DNA of 64,000 nucleotides, from contig NZ_LJJF01000001.1 of assembly GCF_001625365.1 (NCBI RefSeq), positions 6,738,501-6,802,500 on the forward strand. Reading direction: 5' to 3'. Below the pieces are notes generated by a model. That model searched no databases. It was given only the letters and a program-made list of their open reading frames with translations, and was not told the origin of the DNA. This document shows positions 10,137 to 18,067 of this stretch, piece by piece. Each line of letters begins with the position of its first letter. The stretch's first letter is position 1. Source of the DNA: Streptomyces sp. MJM8645 (lineage in GTDB: Bacteria; Actinomycetota; Actinomycetes; Streptomycetales; Streptomycetaceae). The position numbers were made by a program, and so were the translations under genes.

Positions 10137-10516
10137 ATGACGGACCGTCGCGACCCGCCGCCCGGATTCCGCTGGGGCGTGTCCACCGCCGCCTACCAGA
10201 TCGAGGGCGGGATGGACGAGGATAGCCGCGGCTGGTCGGTGTGGGACACCTTCTGCGACCGGGCCGGCGCAGTAAGGGGCGGCGACACCGGCCGGGTGGC
10301 GTGCGACCCCTATCGCCGGTGGCCCGAGGACGTGGGGTTGATGCGCGGCCTGGGGCTCGACGGGTACCGGTTTTCGATCGCCTGGTCGCGCGTGCAGCCG
10401 GCCGGCCGGGGCGAGGTCAACGGTGCCGGGCTCGACTTCTACGAGCGGCTGGTGGACGGGCTGTTGGAGGCCGGCATTGCTCCGCTGCACGCGCTCTACC
10501 ACTGGGACCTGCTGCA
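10137..10516 (+). pseudogene. GH1 beta-glucosidase, N-terminal fragment
   Basis: ATG 10137 has AAAGGG upstream. The translation is a normal GH1 start: GFRWGVSTAAYQIEG, then WSVWDTFC, GYRFSIAWSRVQP and LYHWDLLQA. Similarity stops abruptly at ~10516, after about 127 of ~450 residues. The following ~40 codons do not look like GH1 and end at 10634. A GH1 3' end and its terminator appear 0.3 kb downstream, so this is best read as the 5' part of a second GH1 gene whose middle was lost. Confidence 0.85.
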
Positions 10517-10793
10517 GGCGCGACCGCCTGTCTTCGCCGTGGTCGTGCACGGGTTCACGCGCTTCCCGCCTCCCTGCAGCCAACCGTTCAACTTTGGCGG
10601 CGGTGATCCTATACGCCTGGGTTGCCACCATTAGAGGACGGGCCTGACGACGAGCCGCGAGGAGTCACCGATGGTTACCAGGCCACTGCTGAAGCGCAGG
10701 CCGGCAGGCACGGGGAAGACGATTTTCGCCGAGTCTTCGACCAATGGCTGCTGCGGCGCGAGGTCGGGTCGTACCGGCTTGTCGCAGGCTGCT
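10517..10793. other. Unassigned scar sequence between GH1 5' fragment and jetD tail
   Basis: About 280 bases without a supported gene. A minus-strand frame at ~10631-10790 reads FPVPAGLRFSSGLVTIG then SSRLVVRPVL to a stop. It could be the C-terminal tail of some other protein, but I do not recognise it. Confidence 0.4.
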
Positions 10794-10820
10794 GACCTGG
10801 CAGACCACCGCCATGGATAG
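10794..10820 (+). pseudogene. jetD 3' tail (27 bp)
   Basis: The bases encode DLADHRHG plus a stop, identical in protein to the last eight residues of the intact jetD at 24581-24607. The arm of the GH1 repeat begins at the last base pair of the stop codon, exactly as at the intact jetD. Similarity does not extend further left. The piece is too short to be convincing alone, but the identical junction makes common origin likely. Confidence 0.75.
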
Positions 10821-10969
10821 AATGACAGCCTGTTCGACGGGCTGAGGGCTACCACCAGCGCTTCGGCCTCATCCACGTCGACTTCGACACCCAGCAGCGC
10901 ACCCCGAAGGCCTCCTACACCTGGTACCGCGACCTGATTGCCGCACACCGGGCGCGGCGCCAAAAGTAG
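10819..10969 (+). repeat. GH1 3'-end repeat, copy 3, with attachment-like arm
   Basis: The arm agaatgacagcctgttcgac is followed from 10839 by the GH1 3' end. This copy keeps a natural GH1 end, DLIAAHRARRQK and a stop at 10967-10969, followed by its own terminator. It is therefore the true end of a second GH1 gene and not only a short transferred piece. Confidence 0.87.
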
Positions 10970-11010
10970 TCGGTCGCCAGGGCCGGAAGAAGCGGTTCGG
11001 GCTGGCGGGT

Positions 11011-11048
11011 CCGTGGGGTCAGGGCGCTCGTCCGCCCTGACTCCACGG
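11011..11048 (+). terminator. Hairpin terminator after GH1 copy 3
   Basis: A 16-bp stem (11011-11026 with 11033-11048) has one G-T wobble and a 6-nt loop. It lies 41 bases after the GH1 stop and between convergent genes, so it may serve both strands. Confidence 0.75.
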
Positions 11049-11049
11049 C

Positions 11050-11385
11050 CTACGGCGGCTCGGGTGTGGTCAACGGGCTGCGGCCGATGAGTGCGTTCAT
11101 CGCATTGAGGGCCGCTCGCCTGCGCTGGGGCTTCCTCGACCATACGGCCGGGCAGACCACCCCGAAGAAGAACAGCAGGCCAACTGCCAAGCCCGGCGCG
11201 GCAGAGATGACGGCGATGGTCGTGTTGCCCAGGAGACCCGCCACCGTCGGGCCCGCGGTCGTAGCGGTCATGGCCGTCGGAGCCAGCCAGCGGGACGGGC
11301 GCCCGGGTGCGCTGCCGCCCGGCGGGTTCGCCGATGCAGTGGACGCGGGGCCACCGGTACCCCGTCCATGTGTGCCTTTGACCAT
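11050..11385 (-). CDS. Small membrane protein, function unknown
   Basis: 111 residues. ATG 11385 has AGAAGGAG four bases upstream. The N-terminus is Gly/Pro/Ser-rich, then one or two hydrophobic segments follow (TVAGLLGNTTIAVISAAPG and LAVGLLFFFGVVCPAVW), and a basic tail rich in Arg/Lys ends the protein. I recognise no family. It is divergent from the operon starting at 11545, with a region of iterated boxes between them, so the two may share a regulator. A role as membrane-acting partner of that operon is possible but unsupported. Confidence 0.6.
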   Translation of the reverse strand: MVKGTHGRGTGGPASTASANPPGGSAPGRPSRWLAPTAMTATTAGPTVAGLLGNTTIAVISAAPGLAVGLLFFFGVVCPAVWSRKPQRRRAALNAMNALIGRSPLTTPEPP

Positions 11386-11475
11386 GCTTCTCCTTCTGGC
11401 GGCGGTGGCACCACGCCTCGCCGCCATGGAGCGACCGGTGCCTGGCGACGATGATAGCGCACGACTTTGGAAAAG

Positions 11476-11517
11476 CTTGGGTGAGTTCCTTGGGTGATCT
11501 TGGTTGTTCTTGGAAAA
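11476..11517. promoter_or_regulatory. Iterated CTTGG boxes between divergent genes
   Basis: Four direct repeats begin CTTGG at 11476, 11489, 11499 and 11509; the first two are identical (CTTGGGTGA). The last three are spaced 10 bases apart, about one helical turn. The run is AT-rich for this genome and lies 28-69 bases upstream of ATG 11545. It looks like an operator or activator array. No regulator gene adjoins it except possibly the 11545 product. Confidence 0.45.
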
Positions 11518-11544
11518 TGATGGACCATGCACTAGCCTGGGAGC

Positions 11545-12393
11545 ATGGCCGCATCAGTGGAGGAACTCGAACAGCGCCTCACGGCTCTGCGTGCCCGACT
11601 GAGGGAGTCGCGACGTGCCGGCGATTCGACCGCTGGCGCGCGGATCCGCAAGGAACTACGTGAGATTGAAGCGAAGTGGGAAGCCGCACTGGACGCGGAG
11701 GAGTCCCTCCAGGGGTCGCCTGCCGTGACGCCGCCGGTGCGGGACGAGCAACGGCCGCCCAGTCTGCCCGGCCGTGGAGCCGTCCCGGTGCGCGAGCAGG
11801 TCTACCAGTCACTGACGATCCTTGGCGCGCCCGCCGCGCCGAAGCTCATCTCCTCGGTGTACGAGGCCTTCTTCTCTGAGTCGCTGGTCGCCACCAAGCT
11901 TGCCTCCCTGCGGCGTGATGAGGAGCGTTCCTTCACCGCGCAGGGCTACTCCCGCCCCTACTACATCTGCGCTGCGATCAACCACGACCGCCTCACCGCG
12001 GCCCGTGGCCTGCTCGCGGTCTCGGTCTGGTCGCTGGAGCAGCGCCTGATCACTCCGCTCAGCCCGCGTGCCGACTTCCTTCGGCACGCGATCGGGACGG
12101 CCGAGCAGATCCAGCGCCTCGACAACGCGGGCAATCCGCCGTCCGAGGCGGCATGGCGGCTGCTGCGCCGCTTCGCGCTCACGATTCCGGGTGCCTACAG
12201 CGAGGCCCTGCGGCCCGACCCGGAGCGGGTGCTCTCCGCCGCGCGAGCCGAGGCGGAGGTCCACCAGGGCGAGGGGAGCCGGGAGCGGATCGACGCCGCT
12301 CGCCGCGCACGCGAACAACTCAGCGACGTGCAGCAGCTTTTCGGTGCGAGGGAACTCCATGACGCCCTCCGCAGCGGGGGAGGGGTCCTGTAG
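11545..12393 (+). CDS. Uncharacterised protein, first gene of nuclease-helicase-Wadjet operon
   Basis: 282 residues, family not recognised. Residues 1-55 form a charged heptad-like helix (VEELEQRLTALRARLRESRRAG). Residues ~85-150 read like a winged-helix region (REQVYQSLTILGAPAAPKLISSVYEAF, then LASLRRDEERSF), followed by helical segments and a second charged helix near 235-265. It could bind DNA and perhaps control the operon. ATG 11545 has GGGAG very close upstream. The next gene starts 66 bases after its stop with GAGAGG before ATG, so co-transcription is likely. Confidence 0.7.
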   Translation: MAASVEELEQRLTALRARLRESRRAGDSTAGARIRKELREIEAKWEAALDAEESLQGSPAVTPPVRDEQRPPSLPGRGAVPVREQVYQSLTILGAPAAPKLISSVYEAFFSESLVATKLASLRRDEERSFTAQGYSRPYYICAAINHDRLTAARGLLAVSVWSLEQRLITPLSPRADFLRHAIGTAEQIQRLDNAGNPPSEAAWRLLRRFALTIPGAYSEALRPDPERVLSAARAEAEVHQGEGSRERIDAARRAREQLSDVQQLFGARELHDALRSGGGVL

Positions 12394-12459
12394 TCGCGGG
12401 GTCCCGCATTCGCATCGGAACCTCAGGAGATCGGCGCCACCCCGGAACGAAGAGAGGCC

Positions 12460-13578
12460 ATGCCTTCCCACTCATCCGAGCCGCCCGACCGGTTGGCTCA
12501 ACTTCGCGGCGCGCGGCCGCCGTTGGCGTACACCGCCCGTAAGATCACTGCGCTGACGGCGAATCCGGCCTGTGCCCGGCGGTCCGTCCTGGACGCCTCA
12601 GGGGTCGACAAGACCGCTCTGGCCCGGCGGCTGGGCCATGAACCGCGCTTCGGCCAGTCGCCGTTCGCCATCGCACGGGAGGAGGCCTTCAAGGCCACCG
12701 TGCGCTGGGGCTCGTACGCCGAACTGATCCGGCTGTTGCGGGAGGACCTCGGCGTACCGGTCGACGAGGCCAAGCTCCAGGACCTCGGCGAGGTCGGGGG
12801 GATCACCTCGCTCGAAGTCCGGGAACGGGAGACCCGCGGTGTCATCGAGCGGATCGCCGCCGGTGACGAGGAGCGGTTGATCCTGCAGAACCCGGTGCTC
12901 ACCGTGGAGGTGGCCGGCCGACTGGCCTACCTGGAACCCGATGCCCTGACCCACCGGATCGACGGCAGGTTTCACGTCGTGGCGATCAGGTCGTTCCCCG
13001 TGATCGACGGTCAGGCCGATCCGACCGCCGTCGCCCAGACCGCGAAGCAGGCCTCCGTTCATGTGCTGGCGTTGCGGCGCGCGTTCGCGGCCGCAGGGCT
13101 GGATGCGGAGCAGATCGCCGGCACCTTCCTGCTGGTCTGCCCCAAGGACTTTTCCAACCGGCCATGCCTCAGCCGAATCGACCTGCGTCAGGAACTCGCC
13201 GCCCTCGACTTCCAGCTGAACCGGCTGCGGCGCGCCGAGGACCTGGCGCGCGGTCTTCCGGCGACGGCGACCCTCGACATCGACCGGGACCCGGCTGTGC
13301 TCCACGAGTCGGTGGAGCAGCTGCCCGCCTCCTACGTCCCCGACTGCCTCTCCTTCTGCGAGATGGCCCACCACTGCCGCGACGAGGCCGACGCCCACGG
13401 ATACCCCGCCCGGCTGGGCAGCACCGTACGGAACGCCCTGGCGGGCATCGACTCCACCAGCACGGCCCTCGCCTACCTCGACAGCGGTCTGCCGCCCGGC
13501 GCGGAGAACGCCGAGACCGTCGAACTGCTCATCGCCGCCGACTGGCTCTTCCGGCTGCGCACCGAGGAGACCGCATGA
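12460..13578 (+). CDS. RecB/Cas4-like PD-(D/E)XK protein with Fe-S cysteine cluster
   Basis: 372 residues. One Cys near the N-terminus (NPACARR, Cys38) and three near the C-terminus (Cys296, Cys300, Cys306 in CLSFCEMAHHC) match the split four-cysteine 4Fe-4S cluster of AddB/Cas4/Dna2-type nucleases. Between them lies a plausible nuclease core: EPDAL with Asp161 as the metal Asp, then strand HVVAIRSFP where the usual E-x-K is replaced by A-I-R, then AQTAKQASV as the Q motif. The Fe-S frame is strong but catalysis is doubtful: this may be an inactive DNA-binding version or a variant with migrated residues. Its stop overlaps the next start (ATGA). Confidence 0.75.
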   Translation: MPSHSSEPPDRLAQLRGARPPLAYTARKITALTANPACARRSVLDASGVDKTALARRLGHEPRFGQSPFAIAREEAFKATVRWGSYAELIRLLREDLGVPVDEAKLQDLGEVGGITSLEVRERETRGVIERIAAGDEERLILQNPVLTVEVAGRLAYLEPDALTHRIDGRFHVVAIRSFPVIDGQADPTAVAQTAKQASVHVLALRRAFAAAGLDAEQIAGTFLLVCPKDFSNRPCLSRIDLRQELAALDFQLNRLRRAEDLARGLPATATLDIDRDPAVLHESVEQLPASYVPDCLSFCEMAHHCRDEADAHGYPARLGSTVRNALAGIDSTSTALAYLDSGLPPGAENAETVELLIAADWLFRLRTEETA

Positions 13579-15074
13579 GCATGTTTGCCACGGTCGCGAC
13601 GCTCCGCGCGACCCAGACCGGCAGGGCCCAGCCCCTGGCCACGGTCCGGCACCACCACCTGGACGACCACCCGTTCGTCCTGGTGCCGCTGACCCTCGCC
13701 GGGGAGGCCTGTGCGCCGCTGGCCGCACTGGCGGGCACCGACCCGGACCACCCGACCCTGCTGACCGTCCGCCGGCCCAGGGACCGGGTCCAGCGGTTCC
13801 GGTTCGCGGAGGAGCTGGCGGCCCTTCTGCTTCCCTACTTCGAGGAGTGCTTGGCGGAGGCCGAGACCTACACCGTCGGCAAGGGCGAGAAGGCGGAGGA
13901 GCGCCAACAGGCGCGCCGCGCACCGCAACTGCTCGTCCCCAACGGTGAAGGCATCGCCTACCTCCGACGGCTCGGCCGGCTCACCCGGCTGCGCAGCACC
14001 GACGGACCGCACGCCGTTCATCCCGACGTGCCGAAGCTCGGCAAGTGGCTGACGTGGTTCGAGGGTCGGGCGGAGTTCCCGGGGTCGAGTGCCATGCTCG
14101 CCGTCAGCCGGGTGCTCACCGCGCACTGGGCGACCGGCCAGAGTTCCGCCGAGGACTCCCACCTGGCGGCCGTCGTCGCCTGGATCGATCCGCCCGACGG
14201 CCGTACGGGGGCGGAAGCCGCCCGGGAGACCGAGAACCCGCTGCTCTGGCCGCCTGCTGGACCTGCCACGGACGCCGGGTTCGACGCGCTCCTCGACGAC
14301 CTCCTCACCCGCCACGCGGAAGCCGAGGGACGGGTGCGGGTGCGGTTCGGCGAGCGCATCGACCGCGCCCTGTGCGAGCAGTTGCGGCCGACGTGGGACC
14401 TGGTCTGGCGGGGTGTCGGCCTGGCGCGCGCCCTGCCCGAAGGGGGACACGTCGAGGAACGGTGGACCAGCGACCGTCGGCGGTTCTCCGACTACGCGGC
14501 CTACCTGGAGGAGCACGGCCACCCGCAGGGCAAGCGCGACCGCGCGGTGGGCGCGGCCCGGCGGCTGGGCCTGCTGGAGGACGACACGTCCCGCTACCAG
14601 ACCCAGCGGGCCTACGACGACCCGCTGGTGATGGCGGAGTACGAGTTGAGCGGAGAAGCGTTCAGCGGCACCGTCGTCGCCCGGGACGAGGACCGGTTCG
14701 AGCCCGGTAAGAGGACCCCGCGCTGGCGTCCGACGATCACCGTGCGCAGCGAGCGCCCGGTACGGCTCACCGTCGGAACCAAGGTGAAGTCGCCCGGCCG
14801 CCTGAAGCAGCCGGCCGAGATCATCGACCTCACCCCGCACGAGGAGGTCCACCTGGTGACCCTCGAACTCTCCGGCGGCTTCGCGAACAAGCGCAGGCCG
14901 CCCGCACCGGAAGGCACCCTCGCCGAGACCGGCGAGACGGTGACCTACACGACGCTCGGCGTCGACTCGAGGCCGGCGAAACTGCCCGCCGAGGAGAACA
15001 CCCCGTGGACCCACGGAGGCCCGCCGGTGCCCTACGAACCGACCGACGAGGACGCCGAGGAGGAGTGGGCGTGA
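13575..15074 (+). CDS. Uncharacterised 499-residue protein of nuclease-helicase module
   Basis: No family recognised. The start ATG 13575 overlaps the previous stop; ATG 13581 is an alternative. The N-terminal half has an alpha/beta look (HPFVLVPLTLAG, then FRFAEELAALLLPYFEE), the middle is helical and charged, and the C-terminal ~130 residues look beta-rich (ITVRSERPVRLTVGTKVKSP, then EVHLVTLELSGG) with an acidic tail. It overlaps the helicase gene downstream by GTGA. Sandwiched between a Cas4-like protein and an SF1 helicase, it probably belongs to the same complex. Confidence 0.68.
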   Translation: MSMFATVATLRATQTGRAQPLATVRHHHLDDHPFVLVPLTLAGEACAPLAALAGTDPDHPTLLTVRRPRDRVQRFRFAEELAALLLPYFEECLAEAETYTVGKGEKAEERQQARRAPQLLVPNGEGIAYLRRLGRLTRLRSTDGPHAVHPDVPKLGKWLTWFEGRAEFPGSSAMLAVSRVLTAHWATGQSSAEDSHLAAVVAWIDPPDGRTGAEAARETENPLLWPPAGPATDAGFDALLDDLLTRHAEAEGRVRVRFGERIDRALCEQLRPTWDLVWRGVGLARALPEGGHVEERWTSDRRRFSDYAAYLEEHGHPQGKRDRAVGAARRLGLLEDDTSRYQTQRAYDDPLVMAEYELSGEAFSGTVVARDEDRFEPGKRTPRWRPTITVRSERPVRLTVGTKVKSPGRLKQPAEIIDLTPHEEVHLVTLELSGGFANKRRPPAPEGTLAETGETVTYTTLGVDSRPAKLPAEENTPWTHGGPPVPYEPTDEDAEEEWA

Positions 15075-16458
15075 ACGACACCACGACGGTGGCGGCGGCG
15101 ATCCCGGCCGCGCGCACCCCCGCCGACGAGGCGACGGGCCCGGGGGTCCGGGCCGACCGTGCGGTGGCCGGGATCCTGGCCGACCTCGACCGGCCCACCG
15201 GGCGGGGCGTGGTGGTGGACTCCCCGCCCGGCGCCGGCAAGTCCACCCTGGTGAAGCGCGCCGCCGGGCACCTCACCGGCGCCGGCAACCAGGTGATGAT
15301 CGTCGCGCAGACCAACGAGCAGGTCGACGACCTGGTGGACAACATCGCGAGGGAGTACCCGGAACTTCCGGTGGGCCGCCTGCACGCGACGGGCTTCGCC
15401 CTGCCGGAGCGCGTGACCCGGCGCCCCAACGTCTCCGGCGACACCGGGATCGACGCCCTGCGTCACCTGCCGGTCGTGGTCTCGACGGCCGCCAAGTGGC
15501 GGCACGTGGACGCGGAGAAGTCCGGCACCTGGCGGTGGGCGATCATCGACGAGGCCTACCAGATGCGTTCGGACGCCCTGCTCGCGGCGGCGCCGCTGTT
15601 CGACGCGCCCGACTCCCAGGTGCTGTTCGTGGGGGACCCCGGCCAGCTCGACCCGTTCGCGACCGTGGACACCGACCGGTGGCAGGGCCTCAGCTGGGAT
15701 CCGCTGCGCAACGCCGTCGACGTCACGCTCGCCCACGAACCCGACCTGCTCCGGCACCAACTGCCGATCTCCTGGCGGCTGCCCGAGATGGCCGCGCCCC
15801 TGGTGGCGGAGGCCTTCTACCCGTACTACCCCTTCGAGTCCGGCACCACGGCGAGCGACCGCGTGCTGACCTACGGGAGCCTGCCCCATCGGCCGGTGGC
15901 GGAGGACCCGGTGCTGGCCCGGGCCGCCGACTCCGGCTGGGGCTACCTCGAACTCCCGGGACGTCACACCCTCGACCACGACCCCCAGATGGCCCAGGCA
16001 CTCGCCTCGACCGCGTCCCGGCTGCTCGAACGGGGCGCGCTGGTCAACGGTGAACCGTTGGTGCAGGCCCGGATCGCGATCGGCGCGGCGCGGACTGTCC
16101 AGGTGGACGCGGTGCGGGCAAGGCTGCGGAACGGGGCCTCACCGAGATCACCGTGGACACCGCCAACCGGCTCCAGGGCCGGGAGTTCGACGTGACCCTG
16201 GTCTGGCACCCGCTCTCCGGCCGCCCGGACGCCTCCGCCTTCCACATGGAGACCGGCCGGCTGTGCGTCCTGCTCTCCCGGCACCGGTTCGCCTGCATCG
16301 TGGTGGCCCGCGCCGGCATCACCGACCTCCTCGACCGGCACCCCCGAAGCAGTCCGATCCACCTGGACGTCCCACCCAAGTTCCCGGATGGCTGGCGCGC
16401 CCACCAGGTGGTCATGACGCACCTGGAACGCGCTGAGCACCGGTCCGGGCCGCGTTGA
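15071..16458 (+). CDS. SF1 (UPF1-like) helicase with apparent single-base frameshift
   Basis: About 460 residues if the frame is repaired. GTG 15071 overlaps the previous stop. Walker A is DSPPGAGKST, then IIDEAYQM (Walker B, motif II) and FVGDPGQLDPF (motif III). Motifs V-VI (VDTANRLQGREFDVTLVW, then RLCVLLSRHR) lie in a different frame from about 16138. The switch falls at a run of four G (16133-16136); one extra G would restore a continuous ...RNGGLTEITVDTANRLQG... sequence. Either the copy is mutated or the base is an assembly error. As given, the protein would lose its second RecA domain and be inactive. JetA starts 54 bases downstream. Confidence 0.78.
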
Positions 16459-16512
16459 GAAGCAGTGTGCGTCCACGTACTGTGACGCCCGACGGGGAGG
16501 AGGGGAGAGCCG

Positions 16513-18048
16513 TTGCGCAGGGTGCCGCCGGAGATGTTCCGGTTCACGACGGGGGAGAGGGCCGAACTCTACGGTGCGATCCTCCAGGCCTTCGGAGCGG
16601 CCAACGAGCGGTTGGAGACCGCGCTCGGGCTGGACGAGGTCCGCACCCGGCTGCGGACGGTGGGCTGGCTCGACGCGGTCCATGACGACGACCTCCAGGA
16701 GGCGCTGCGCAAGCTCAGGGAGTGGCAGCTGCTGGACGTCGTCCAGAACCACGCGGAGAACTACCGCACCGCCGAGGAGTACGAGCGCCGCAACCTCCAG
16801 TACTCGCTGACCCGGCGTGGTGAGGCCGCGTTCGCCGGGGTCGAGCACGCCCTGTCGGTGCTCGCCTCGACGGGGGCGCTCCAGACGGCGGTGCTGGAGG
16901 CGATCACGGACCGGCTCGACGAGCTGTACGTCCTGCTGGGCGACTCCACATCCTCGGACCGTCGGGTCTTCACCACGCTGCAGGAGCTGGAGGGCCACCT
17001 GGAGGCGCTGCTGGCCAACACCAAGGCGTTCAACGGCGAGTTGCAGCGCCTGCTGCGCGCCGATGGAGTGGACCTGGCGACCTTCCGCGAGGTGAAGGCC
17101 GCGACGGTGGCCTATCTCCAGGAGTTCCTCGTCAACCTCGACCAGCGGGGCCAGGCGGTCGCCACCGCCGTCGAGCGCGTCGAGCGGTGCGGAGTGAGCC
17201 TGCTGCACGCGCGGGCGCTGCGGGGTGCCGAGCTGCCGCCGGTCGCCGACGGCGATCCCGCGCCGGCTTGGCTGGAGCGGCGCCGGGCGCGCTGGGAGGG
17301 GCTCCGGTCCTGGTTCCGGCCGGCCGACGGGGCGCGGCCCCGCGTGGAGCAACTGCACGACGTGGCGCGGCGGGCGATCGTGACGCTCCTCCAGGTTCTC
17401 GACCGGATCACCGAGTCACGGCGCCGCTCCACCAGTGCCGTCCAGGACTTCCGGGAGCTGGCCCGCTGGTTCGCCGCCGCGCCCGGCGAGGACAACCTGC
17501 ACCGCCTGTGGTCGGCCGCCTTCGGCCTCGGCCCGGCCCGGCACGCCCATCTCGCGCACCCCGATCCGGAGTCGGTGCCGTCGTCGGGCAGCTGGGCCGA
17601 TACCCCGCCGGTGGAGGTCTCGGCGCTGCTGCGCACCAGCGGCCGCACCGAGCGGTTCACCCGCACCGGGAAGGTGCGCGACATCGGAGGCATCAAGGCG
17701 GCCCGGGCCGAGCGGGCCCGGAAGGAGCGGGCCGAACTCGAAGCGGCCTGGGACGTCCTGGGAACCGACGGCCCGGTGCGGCTCTCCGACCTCCGCGTGC
17801 TGGACCACACCGTCTTCGAGCGGCTGCTCGACCTCCTCGGCCGGGCGCTGGCCGTACGACCGGACGCCGGCGGGGCACGTCGGGCGGTCACCTCGGACGG
17901 CCGCGTGGAGATCGTGCTCCGGCCTTCTCCCGAGGGCGGACGGGCCGTCCTGCGGACCTCCCACGGCCGGTTCGAAGGGCCCGACTACCTGGTGGAGATC
18001 CGGAGCCCGAGCGCACTGCGGGCGGTCATCCGGGAGGACAGCGCATGA
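16513..18048 (+). CDS. jetA: Wadjet type II JetA (DUF2397/TIGR02677)
   Basis: 511 residues. Kleisin-like subunit of the Wadjet SMC complex, which senses and linearises small circular DNA. The sequence PPEMFRFTTGERAELYGAILQAFG, the winged-helix-like N-terminus (LREWQLLD, then ALRKLREW) and the long helical middle fit TIGR02677. The C-terminus includes a second winged-helix-like part (VRLSDLRVLDHTVFERLLDLLGRAL). The start is taken as TTG 16513 behind GGAGGAGGGGAGAG; ATG 16534 is possible. Gene order JetABCD and spacing are canonical. The identification leans on the whole cluster as well as this sequence. Confidence 0.85.
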   Translation: MRRVPPEMFRFTTGERAELYGAILQAFGAANERLETALGLDEVRTRLRTVGWLDAVHDDDLQEALRKLREWQLLDVVQNHAENYRTAEEYERRNLQYSLTRRGEAAFAGVEHALSVLASTGALQTAVLEAITDRLDELYVLLGDSTSSDRRVFTTLQELEGHLEALLANTKAFNGELQRLLRADGVDLATFREVKAATVAYLQEFLVNLDQRGQAVATAVERVERCGVSLLHARALRGAELPPVADGDPAPAWLERRRARWEGLRSWFRPADGARPRVEQLHDVARRAIVTLLQVLDRITESRRRSTSAVQDFRELARWFAAAPGEDNLHRLWSAAFGLGPARHAHLAHPDPESVPSSGSWADTPPVEVSALLRTSGRTERFTRTGKVRDIGGIKAARAERARKERAELEAAWDVLGTDGPVRLSDLRVLDHTVFERLLDLLGRALAVRPDAGGARRAVTSDGRVEIVLRPSPEGGRAVLRTSHGRFEGPDYLVEIRSPSALRAVIREDSA

Positions 18049-18067
18049 ACACCACCAGGAGCGGCAC

